From Chloroflexota bacterium (lineage in GTDB: Bacteria; Chloroflexota; Anaerolineae; VGOG01): a stretch of 64,000 nt of DNA. Positions 24,089 to 31,327 of this stretch are shown piece after piece. The stretch is from contig JAUWOY010000012.1 of the NCBI GenBank assembly GCA_030611885.1, positions 1 through 64,000 on the forward strand. Direction: 5' to 3'. The notes beneath the pieces are model-generated. The model saw only the letters and a list, made by a program, of their open reading frames with translations. It had not been told where the DNA came from and did not search any database. The position numbers and the translations under genes are program-made. Each line of letters starts with the position of its first letter. Positions within the stretch are counted from its first letter, which is position 1.

Positions 24089-24451
24089 TCAGCAGGTCAC
24101 GTGGAACAGTCCGATGACCTTGCCCTGGGCTTTGTTCCAGATGCCGACGGCGTCGGGCGTGGCAGCCAGTTTCGTCTGGCAGTTGTGCTTCGCCAAGTAG
24201 GCCCGGGCCTCATCTGAAAGGCGCACCAGGTCATATTGCCCCGTCCCAATGATGAGCAATTCCGCCCCCTCTTCGTAGACGTACCTGGCCTCGTCCAATG
24301 AAATGGTGTGAGAGGCGCCGTAGATTCGCTTGGACAGCTTCTTCTTGCGCTTCTTGACTGAGCCGTCCAGTCTGATGATGACGTCGTTTTCGATCTCCCG
24401 GCCGTCAATGGTGATCGAGCCGAAGCTCATGTCCTCGATTTTCGGTTTCAT
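24089..24451 (-). CDS. Mth938/NDUFAF3-like domain protein
   Basis: This 120-residue protein begins MKPKIEDMSFGSITIDG and contains ELLIIGTGQYD and ATPDAVGIWNKA, the pattern of the Mth938-like (formerly DUF498) fold. The mitochondrial relative NDUFAF3 helps assemble complex I, but the bacterial role is undefined. The ATG at 24451 is chosen because GGAGG and AGGAAG precede it; an in-frame ATG six codons earlier is less well placed. It lies 39 nt after adk on the same strand and is probably co-transcribed with it. Confidence 0.85.
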   Translation of the reverse strand: MKPKIEDMSFGSITIDGREIENDVIIRLDGSVKKRKKKLSKRIYGASHTISLDEARYVYEEGAELLIIGTGQYDLVRLSDEARAYLAKHNCQTKLAATPDAVGIWNKAQGKVIGLFHVTC

Positions 24452-24490
24452 CTTCCTCCCTCCAGCCACCCGAGGGAACCAGACCTAGTC

Positions 24491-25144
24491 CTACTTCATC
24501 AGGTTGCGGGTTGCCTCCAAAAGGGCTGCGCTGACGGCCTCGATGTCCCCCGCGCCATCCACTTCTACCAGCAGCCTCGCTCGACGATAGTAGTCTATGA
24601 GGGGCGCCGTCTGCTCGTGGTAGACTATGAGGCGAGCCCGCACTGTCTCCGGCCTGTCATCGTCTCGCTGGTAGAGTTCCCCACCACATTCATCGCACAC
24701 GCCCTCTTCGGCAGGGGGGCTGAAGACCGCGTGATACGGTGTCTGGCACTGCCCGCAAATCCACCGCCCCGACAATCGCCGCACCGTCTCCTCATCGGGG
24801 AGGTTGATGTACAGCACGCCGGCCAGGGCGCGGCCTGTGCCGGCCAGCATCTTGTCCAGGGCCAGGGCCTGAGCCAGGGTACGGGGGAAGCCATCAAGGA
24901 TAACGCCATCGTCGCAATCGGGCTGCTGCAATCGCTCCCGCACCATGGCGATAGTTACATCGTCGGGCACGAGTTGTCCCCGATCCATGTATCCCTTGGC
25001 CAATAGCCCCAGCTCCGTCTCGTTCCCGATATTCTCGCGGAAGAGATCGCCGCTGGCCACATGAGGCAGCCTCAATTGTTCCTTCAGTCGTTCCGCCTGG
25101 GTGCCCTTCCCGGAGCCGGGTGGGCCAAGTAAGACGAGGTACAT
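24491..25144 (-). CDS. adk: Adenylate kinase
   Basis: This 217-residue long-form adenylate kinase catalyses ATP + AMP to 2 ADP. The P-loop is LLGPPGSGKGTQAE, the AMP-binding region includes ASGDLFREN and GFPRTLAQA, and the LID carries four zinc-type cysteines (CGQC and CDEC). The ATG at 25144 has AAAGG upstream; an in-frame extension of 13 codons is unlikely. adk usually sits in a ribosomal-protein operon, so this isolated location is unusual but not rare in Chloroflexota. Confidence 0.95.
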   Translation of the reverse strand: MYLVLLGPPGSGKGTQAERLKEQLRLPHVASGDLFRENIGNETELGLLAKGYMDRGQLVPDDVTIAMVRERLQQPDCDDGVILDGFPRTLAQALALDKMLAGTGRALAGVLYINLPDEETVRRLSGRWICGQCQTPYHAVFSPPAEEGVCDECGGELYQRDDDRPETVRARLIVYHEQTAPLIDYYRRARLLVEVDGAGDIEAVSAALLEATRNLMK

Positions 25145-25683
25145 AAACTTTGCCTTTCTGACGACGAGATGTCGGGGAGACAAATAGTGTCCCGCCCAAG
25201 TGTTAGGCTAGCGCGAAAAGTGCAAGGCAGGCTCTGCTGCTCGCTGGCCAAGTCTACCATACGAAGCCCCGCTGTAACTACCACCTGCTCCCGTCGGATC
25301 GCCAGATCCGGCGGCCTACAAGCTGAACTTGACTGGTTTCGGCCCATCCGGCCTGGATTTGGTAATCCAGGCCGAGCGAGGTGAGTAGTACGGTTCATGA
25401 ACAACTATCCAAGAAGCCAGTAGAGGCGACCCCCAGCCGCCAGCAGAGTGTCGGCTCTCTAGATTCTTCGATAGGCTCCAAGCGCATCATCATCGTACCA
25501 CGATTTGGCGTAGTTGTCAATAGCAGCGGCTGGACTGCTACTCCAGCCCCAATACCACGTTGTTCAGCTTCTTCGCTAATGGCATCCGTTGAGGTTTTTA
25601 GCTTTTTCATTGTTTCTGGCAAATCTCTCCCCCGTATGGTATAATTACGGACACATCACGGTACAGAGAAAGGAGACAACCCC
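25145..25683. other. Non-coding region with three small hairpins
   Basis: This divergent intergenic region of about 540 nt has no convincing gene. It holds CGGATC-GCCA-GATCCG (25295-25310), GGCCTGGATT-TGGT-AATCCAGGCC (25350-25373) and GGCTGGA-CTGCTAC-TCCAGCC (25527-25547), short hairpins that share a GGAT/ATCC core. The promoter of the GH4 gene is at its right end. Confidence 0.6.
25616..25645 (+). promoter_or_regulatory. Probable promoter of the GH4 gene
   Basis: TATAAT at 25640-25645 is 18 nt after CTGGCA (25616-25621). The predicted start near 25652 gives a leader of about 30 nt, with AAGGAG just before the ATG at 25684. Confidence 0.55.
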
Positions 25684-27117
25684 ATGCCTGTCACCAAAAT
25701 CGTCGTCATCGGCGCGGGCAGCGCCAGCTTTGGCCTGAACACGCTGGCCACTATCATGCGCAGCCAGGCCCTGCGCGGCAGCACAGTGGGCCTGGTGGAC
25801 ATAGATCGCAGGGGCCTGGAGACCATGTCCTCCCTGGGGGTACGGATGAACCGCGAATGGGATGCCCAGATAACCATCGAGTCCTCGACCGAACGCGCTG
25901 ACCTGCTGCCGGGGGCCGATTTCGTCATCCTGTCCATTGAGGCCGGCCCCCGCGAGGCATTGTGGCGGCAGGACTGGGAGATCCCCCTGCGGTACGGCCT
26001 GCGGCAGCCTTACGCCGAGAACGGCGGCCCCGGCGGGTTCGCCCACGCGGCGCGCAACATTCCCATCCTGTTGGGAGTTGCCCAGGATATGGAGCGCCTC
26101 TGCCCCGATGCCTGGCTCATCAACTTCACCAATCCGGTGCCTCGCCTCTGCCTGGCCGCCACGCGCTACACCCGGGCCAAAACCATCGGTCTGTGCCACC
26201 AACTCTACATGGCCCACTTCATCGCCTTTGCTGTGCTGGCCGAACGGTGGGGCATCCAGGTACCCCCCGGCCTGGGTACCCACCCTGATCCAAAGGCGAC
26301 TTATGACATGGGCAAGTGGATTGACCTGGCCTGCGAGAAAGTGGACCTCAAGGCTGTGGGGCTCAATCACTTTATCTGGATCGTGGACATTCGCGACAAG
26401 GCCAGCGGCGAAGACCTCTACCCGCTGTTCCGCCAGCGATATCTCACCACCCGTCCCGACTTTGAGCCCCTGACCCGCAAGATGTTCGAGGTTTTTGGGC
26501 TCTGCCCCGGCCCCGGTGATAGTCACCTGTGCGAATACCTGTCCTGGGGCCATGACCCTCAGACTAAACCGTGGGAGACCTACAACCTGCGATTATACAA
26601 CTGGGTTGCCGGCGAGCAGCGGCGCCAAGAGCGCGCCCAGTTGGCCGCCGCCATGGCCGCCGGTGAGCAGCCCATTGACGGGTTGCGCCAGGTGCGCAGC
26701 GAAGGGGCCGTGGAATTGATCGAAGCCATCGCCGGCAATACCAATGCCTACCTCCCCACCGTCAACGTCCCCAACCAGGGCTACATCCCCAATCTACCCG
26801 ACGGGATCATCGTCGAAGTGCCGGCCGTGGCGAACGGCGCGGGCATCCACGGCCTGGGCCTGGATCCGCTGCCGGAACCCATCGCCGAGCTGTGTCGCCG
26901 CGAAGCTGCCCTGGCCGGGCTGGTAGTGGATGCGGCGGTGACCGGCAGCCGGGAATTGGCCTTGCAAGCGCTGCTGCTCGATCCCATGATCAGCGACTTT
27001 GACCAGGCGGAAGGCATCCTGAACGATTACCTGGAAGCGTATGCCGAGTGGCTACCGCAGTTTCATGTCAGCGCGCGGGTCCATCAGTCTCCCAAATGCG
27101 TAGGCCGAAGCGACTGA
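25684..27117 (+). CDS. Glycoside hydrolase family 4 enzyme
   Basis: This 477-residue protein of the NAD- and Mn-dependent GH4 family (alpha-glucosidase, alpha-galactosidase, alpha-galacturonidase or 6-phospho-glycosidases) carries the NAD-binding IVVIGAGSASFGL at the N-terminus. Other conserved blocks are NFTNPVPRL, the metal-site Cys-His in GLCHQ and the second His in GLNHFIW. Specificity cannot be read from the sequence. It faces a minus-strand cluster of mannosidase, kinase and PHP genes, and its 3' end overlaps the GHMP kinase gene tail to tail by 50 nt. The last residues beyond EWLPQF look like an extension into the neighbour. Confidence 0.9.
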   Translation: MPVTKIVVIGAGSASFGLNTLATIMRSQALRGSTVGLVDIDRRGLETMSSLGVRMNREWDAQITIESSTERADLLPGADFVILSIEAGPREALWRQDWEIPLRYGLRQPYAENGGPGGFAHAARNIPILLGVAQDMERLCPDAWLINFTNPVPRLCLAATRYTRAKTIGLCHQLYMAHFIAFAVLAERWGIQVPPGLGTHPDPKATYDMGKWIDLACEKVDLKAVGLNHFIWIVDIRDKASGEDLYPLFRQRYLTTRPDFEPLTRKMFEVFGLCPGPGDSHLCEYLSWGHDPQTKPWETYNLRLYNWVAGEQRRQERAQLAAAMAAGEQPIDGLRQVRSEGAVELIEAIAGNTNAYLPTVNVPNQGYIPNLPDGIIVEVPAVANGAGIHGLGLDPLPEPIAELCRREAALAGLVVDAAVTGSRELALQALLLDPMISDFDQAEGILNDYLEAYAEWLPQFHVSARVHQSPKCVGRSD

Positions 27118-28135
27118 GATAGATGGGGATATTTTTGAAAAATGGGCTTTCCTGTTCGATTTCGCGGATCATAGCTCGCTTGACGGGGGACAAAGGCCCA
27201 CCCAGAATGGTGAGCGAACCGCCATCACCGCCCGCACCGTTCACTTTCCAGCCCAATGCGCCGTGGGCCTGGGCGATTTTGGTGACGCGGTCGGCATCGA
27301 GGTTGATGAGATCAGGATGCAGGTTTCGCTGTGCTTCCGTGTTCTGTATCATAGCCTGCCCCAAAGCGACAAAATCGCCAGCGTACAGGGCATCCCGCGA
27401 GGGTTCGGCCGTGGCCCGCAGTGCTTCAAGTTGTTTGGCAGTCGGCCCAGCGTCCTCCAGGTGGCGAATCACTTTCTCGTGTACCTGGGACGAGCGATGG
27501 GATTTACCCAGGTAGATAAGGGCCAACCGTCGCTCCAGCTCCCACCAGATGGAGTTGGGCACCCGAATTTGCGACACCGAAGCATAGGGATACTGGAACA
27601 TCTCGATGTAGTTGATGCCACCATAAGCAGAACAGAGTTGGTCTTGAATCCCGCACTGCTGTTTGAGCATGTCTGTTTCGATAGATTGGGCCACGTAGGC
27701 GACTTCGTGCGGGGTCAGACGCCCAGGTGTTAGACAATCCAAGGCACCAACGAGAGCGACGGCGACGGCGGCCGAGGTGCCGGTCGAGGCACCGGCAGGC
27801 GCTTCGCAGAAAATGGTAACCTGAATGGCGATGTCATCAGGCACGCCCATGCGCTCGATGGCAGCCTCCAGCAGCGGATGCCGATCCCAGGTTGTCTTTT
27901 CGAGATGCCGTACATACCGTTCGCCGTAGTTTTCGGCGTAGATGACGACGCGCTCTTCCCGGTCGTCGTAGGGGTAGACTTCAATCTGCACTTCGGCATA
28001 GGGATAGACGCCGATGTTGAAGATTTTGCCATGCTCGGCGAACCAGGTATCGGTCCAGCCGCCATTGTCACAGATGCGGATGGGGGCGACGCTGTTGATG
28101 ATGCGTAGGGGCCGTTTCTGCTCTTTTTCACTCAT
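27068..28135 (-). CDS. GHMP-family sugar kinase
   Basis: This 355-residue kinase carries GHMP motif 1 (SVAPIRICDNGGWTDT), motif 2 (PAGASTGTSAAVAVALVGAL, ATP binding) and motif 3 (KVNGAGGDGGSLTIL). Closest by eye are D-glycero-D-manno-heptose-7-phosphate kinase (HddA) and related fucose or galactose kinases; the substrate is likely a free or phosphorylated sugar. The ATG at 28135 has TGAGGGA about 11 nt upstream. A GTG eleven codons earlier is possible. It lies downstream of the UroD/PHP genes, and a repeat (28180-28241) intervenes. Confidence 0.85.
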   Translation of the reverse strand: MSEKEQKRPLRIINSVAPIRICDNGGWTDTWFAEHGKIFNIGVYPYAEVQIEVYPYDDREERVVIYAENYGERYVRHLEKTTWDRHPLLEAAIERMGVPDDIAIQVTIFCEAPAGASTGTSAAVAVALVGALDCLTPGRLTPHEVAYVAQSIETDMLKQQCGIQDQLCSAYGGINYIEMFQYPYASVSQIRVPNSIWWELERRLALIYLGKSHRSSQVHEKVIRHLEDAGPTAKQLEALRATAEPSRDALYAGDFVALGQAMIQNTEAQRNLHPDLINLDADRVTKIAQAHGALGWKVNGAGGDGGSLTILGGPLSPVKRAMIREIEQESPFFKNIPIYLSRFGLRIWETDGPAR

Positions 28136-28179
28136 AGGAATATAGTCCCTCAATAATAACCTGGGCACTGGCGATTTTG

Positions 28180-28241
28180 TTCGTAGTGACGACTTCAGTC
28201 GTCCACAATGAAGCCGTAGCGACTAAAGTCGCTACTACGAA
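28180..28241. repeat. GTAGTGACGAC / GTAGCGAC hairpin repeat, copy 1
   Basis: TTCGTAGTGACGACTTCAGT pairs with the right arm GACTAAAGTCGCTACTACGA. The TAG stop codon of the upstream UroD-like gene (28235-28237) is the CTA inside this right arm. Confidence 0.75.
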
Positions 28242-29437
28242 CCCCACATGTAGTAACAATAGCTGCGGGCTGTCTCCAGCATGGCCACGATATTCTCTGG
28301 AGCGACATCAGCCTGGATGTTATGCACCTGGTTGAAGACGTAGCCGCCCCCAGGGGCGAAGATGTCCAGGAGTCTCTTCACCTCGGCCGCTACCTCCGCC
28401 GGGGTGCTGCGAGGGAGGGTGTGTTGAGTGTCGCATCCCCCGCCCCAGAAGGTGAGGTCTGCACCGAACTCCCGCTTCAACCGCATGGGATCCATCCCCG
28501 CGGCCGAGATCTGCACCGGGTTAAGGATCTGAACCCCGGCCTCGATGAGGTCGGGGATCAGGGGGTAGATGCCGCCGCAGGAATGGAGAAAGACGTAGAC
28601 CTCCGGGTAATGCTGACGGACGTAGCCGTAGATGCGGGTATGACAGGGTTTGATCCAGCGACGGTACATCTGAGGGGAGATCTGAAGCCCGTGTTGAGTG
28701 CCCAGGTCATCCACCATAGCGATGATCTGGATGTAGGAGCCAACGGCGTCCAGGTAGCGAGCCAGGTTGGCCAAGTGAACCTCGGTCAGCTTTTCCAGGA
28801 AAGCCTCCAGGAAGGGGCCGCCTTGAGCCAGGTCAATCATGAACTGTTCCCAGCCGCGCAAGCCCTGTCCTGTCTCCAGGATGCTCCCCCCGAAGTTGCC
28901 CACGATGGCGTAATCGGTGTTCTGGTAGAGGTAGCGAACCCGGTCGCGGAGGAGGATCAGTTCGTCGTCGCTATAGCTCCGTAGGGGGAAGGGTTTCAAA
29001 TCGGCTGGCGTGGTGGCCTCGGCCAGGGGATGGTAGATGCGGTCGAAGTACAGGCCGCTGGAGGGGCGGTGGCACACCCGGCGGCCGTCTTCAAGCTGGT
29101 AGACCGACCCATCGGGCGCTGTTTCGATGGTGAAATCGGCCACTATGCGAGCCGGGTAGCCGTCGGGGAGGGTGTAGGGTTGCCAGTCCCGGAGTTGATC
29201 CAGGTCCAGCGGCACTACGTCCAGGCCGAAGAGGTCCAGGATAGGGAACTCTACCACAGCCAGTTGCTGGCCGGTATCGTAGACGTAAATGTCTCCCTCG
29301 GTGATCCCCAGGTATTCCTTGAGCCGACGGTAGGCCAAAGCGGTAATCCCGGTAGCGCGCATGCCGCCCAGGTCAATAGGCACCCGGTCGGGCACTTCGT
29401 GACGAAGAGCCGCCATCACCCGCTCACGTGAGTTCAT
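28235..29437 (-). CDS. Uroporphyrinogen-decarboxylase-like protein with methyltransferase-type zinc ligands
   Basis: This 400-residue UroD-superfamily barrel starts MNSRERVMAALRHEVPDRVPID, as is typical for the non-heme UroD/MtaA branch. It has FLHSCGGIYPLIPDL and later WGGGCDT, giving a His-x-Cys...Cys set resembling the zinc site of MtaA-type methyltransferases. The heme-specific Arg/Asp pattern of HemE is not evident. The substrate is unknown and no corrinoid protein gene is nearby. The ATG overlaps the PHP gene stop by 4 nt, so the two are translated together. The last residue and the stop are supplied by a hairpin repeat. Confidence 0.8.
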   Translation of the reverse strand: MNSRERVMAALRHEVPDRVPIDLGGMRATGITALAYRRLKEYLGITEGDIYVYDTGQQLAVVEFPILDLFGLDVVPLDLDQLRDWQPYTLPDGYPARIVADFTIETAPDGSVYQLEDGRRVCHRPSSGLYFDRIYHPLAEATTPADLKPFPLRSYSDDELILLRDRVRYLYQNTDYAIVGNFGGSILETGQGLRGWEQFMIDLAQGGPFLEAFLEKLTEVHLANLARYLDAVGSYIQIIAMVDDLGTQHGLQISPQMYRRWIKPCHTRIYGYVRQHYPEVYVFLHSCGGIYPLIPDLIEAGVQILNPVQISAAGMDPMRLKREFGADLTFWGGGCDTQHTLPRSTPAEVAAEVKRLLDIFAPGGGYVFNQVHNIQADVAPENIVAMLETARSYCYYMWGS

Positions 29438-30876
29438 CCATCCCTCCCTGGCGCAGCGATGGTCACGTAGATGGGATTCGACAGGGCGCGCCTCACCAGC
29501 GCCGCTGGATTACGGGCTACCTTCGCACCGCCTGGCTCGACCAGCTCGAGCCGGTAGAAGGTGTCGCCCTTCGGCCTGGCCTGCCAACGGTAGGCGAAAT
29601 CGTCGCTCTCGACGGGCACGCTCTTCACCCCCTCGCCGGACACGATCCTCAGCACCAGTCCCCTGCCACCGACTACCTGAGCGCGCAGCATCATGGAACG
29701 CCCGGCGGCAATTATCAGCTCATCCCCCATCATACCTTCGTGCAGCCCATCCCCAGCGGCGTCGGCGGCCAGGTACAGCTCTGGCCCCTGCGGATCGGCC
29801 GAAATGAAGACGTGCCCCGCCTGGATGCCGCCCAGGATGCCTGCCGTCGAAAGCTCCCCGGCGTAGACCCAGGTTGTTGGCGTGCCGATGTCATAGAAGC
29901 TTAGCTGTCCGGTGAAGGGCTCCACATGTTTGTCGCTTCCCCCCACTGCCACCACCCGCCGCCCCTGCTGGAGTAGACGGTCCCAGAAGGCCAACGATTG
30001 ATAGTTGTTGAATGCCCAGAGGCCCTGCCACGCTTCCACACAATCGAAGGGCAGGTTGGGACTATACTCCCAGGCCGGGCCATTATCCTTGGGATGGTTG
30101 ACGGAGAACAGCGCGCCACTGGCGTGCACGGCGTCAATGATCCGGGCCATGGTGACGTCGTCACGACAGCGGAACTCCTGCCAACCCTGGATGCCCCAGG
30201 CATTAGCGTGTCCGTAGTAAGTAGTGATCTCCTGGCCGGGGATGAGGAGCAGTTCATCGCCGCCGGCCGCGGCCAGGTGGGGGAGGTGGCTGACGGTGTT
30301 GTGATCTGTGACCGCCACGAAGTCGAGGCCTCGCGCCCGCGCTGCGGCGACCAGATCGCTCAGGCTGCCGACGGCGTCGGAGTGGTGGGTGTGGCTGTGT
30401 AAATCGCCCCGGTACCAGCGGGCCTTTCGGCTCAACACCGGGGCCCTCAAGTCTCTCTGCGCAGGTGAGGCCACTTCCCCCGGTTGGCCGACGATGGTCA
30501 GGCGATAATCGCATCCTTCGGGCAAGATGTGGTACAGGCCAAGAAGGATGTGCCAGGTGCCGGGATAAATGGGGCCGGGCAGGTAGCCCGGGGTAGTGTC
30601 CGCCGGCCCGATGGTGAATTCGGAGCGGCCGCTCCCGCTCCAGCCACGGAAGCCCTGCCCTTGGAACACCGTAGCGCCGCGCGGATCAAACACCCCGATG
30701 TCCACGACATTGCCGCTGCCTCCCGGCAGCGCAGCACTGACCGCGTTGCTGTACTCGTAGGAGACAGTCAGGCGGCTCAGGCCGGGCGGCACCTCGAAGG
30801 GCAGCAACAAGTAGTCGTTAGCTGCCTTGTCGGCCGGGGTGACGCTGCCTGTCAGCGTACGGGATAGTTCCACCAT
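29434..30876 (-). CDS. CehA/McbA-type PHP-domain metallohydrolase
   Basis: This 480-residue protein has an N-terminal beta-rich domain (about 1-135) and a PHP phosphoesterase-type domain with GDLHSHTHHSDAVGS, VAVTDHNTVSH, PGQEITT and the His/Asp in SVNHP and VGGSDKH. Members are annotated as CehA/McbA family metallohydrolases; the namesakes cleave carbamates, but most members are uncharacterised. AAGGAG precedes the ATG. It is coupled to the UroD-like gene by a 4-nt overlap and lies inside the mannosidase cluster, so a sugar phosphodiester or ester is a possible substrate. Confidence 0.85.
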   Translation of the reverse strand: MVELSRTLTGSVTPADKAANDYLLLPFEVPPGLSRLTVSYEYSNAVSAALPGGSGNVVDIGVFDPRGATVFQGQGFRGWSGSGRSEFTIGPADTTPGYLPGPIYPGTWHILLGLYHILPEGCDYRLTIVGQPGEVASPAQRDLRAPVLSRKARWYRGDLHSHTHHSDAVGSLSDLVAAARARGLDFVAVTDHNTVSHLPHLAAAGGDELLLIPGQEITTYYGHANAWGIQGWQEFRCRDDVTMARIIDAVHASGALFSVNHPKDNGPAWEYSPNLPFDCVEAWQGLWAFNNYQSLAFWDRLLQQGRRVVAVGGSDKHVEPFTGQLSFYDIGTPTTWVYAGELSTAGILGGIQAGHVFISADPQGPELYLAADAAGDGLHEGMMGDELIIAAGRSMMLRAQVVGGRGLVLRIVSGEGVKSVPVESDDFAYRWQARPKGDTFYRLELVEPGGAKVARNPAALVRRALSNPIYVTIAAPGRDG

Positions 30877-30940
30877 CGAAGAACTCCTTACGAGCTACTC
30901 CATAGCGCGTTCGCGCTACTCATTGAGAAAGAAACCCGCC

Positions 30941-31230
30941 AGCGCCGGCCGAGTAGGAGCGACTTGTGTTGAGCTTGTCGAAACAAGCGACGTATTGAGG
31001 CCAAGCGGCTTATGCAGACAGCCGCTCGCTTGGTTTCGAAGACTTTGTTGAAAAACGCATCCTCGGTGGGATTCCCCAACTCGTTGGGGGCGTTTGGGTC
31101 TGCAAATTGACGCCGTTGTGGGGACACCCCGAACAAGTTCGGGACTCCGGCGCTCTGCGGTGGGGATCCGTCCCACAGCACAGCATTTTTCAACAAAGTC
31201 TTCGATACGCTACGCTACTCAACCGGCGCT
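30941..31230. repeat. GCGCCGG...GAGTAG inverted-repeat family, interrupted copy
   Basis: AGCGCCGGCCGAGTAG at 30941 and CTACTCAACCGGCGCT ending at 31230 correspond to the ends of the intact copy at 15274-15390. The interior TTTCGATACG site is split by the miniature element at 31040-31201. Confidence 0.7.
31040..31201. mobile_element. 162-bp MITE-like element with TCGA target duplication
   Basis: The ends are AGACTTTGTTGAAAAA and the inverse TTTTTCAACAAAGTCT. TCGA flanks both sides (31036-31039 and 31202-31205). Removing the element and one TCGA restores TTTCGATACG, exactly the sequence of the intact repeat at 15274-15390. No open frame is present. The tips resemble those of some IS5-related elements, as far as I recall. 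Confidence 0.75.
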
Positions 31231-31282
31231 CGCTCCCCGGGTTTTGCGCACCACCGTTTGTTTCTTAGTAGAGCTGTGGGAC

Positions 31283-31327
31283 GTAGTAGCGACTTCAGTC
31301 GCCAGGAACGGCTAAAGCCGTCACTAC
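31283..31327. repeat. GTAGTAGCGACTTCAGTCGC hairpin repeat, copy 2
   Basis: GTAGTAGCGACTTCAGTCGC followed by GGCTAAAGCCGTCACTAC. It belongs with the repeat at 28180. The TAG stop of the GH38 gene (31324-31326) lies in its right arm. Confidence 0.7.

Noticed and set aside
25395-25622. 75-codon minus-strand open frame in the adk-GH4 intergenic region
   Set aside because: It crosses a hairpin repeat, lacks a ribosome-binding site and has no recognised similarity.
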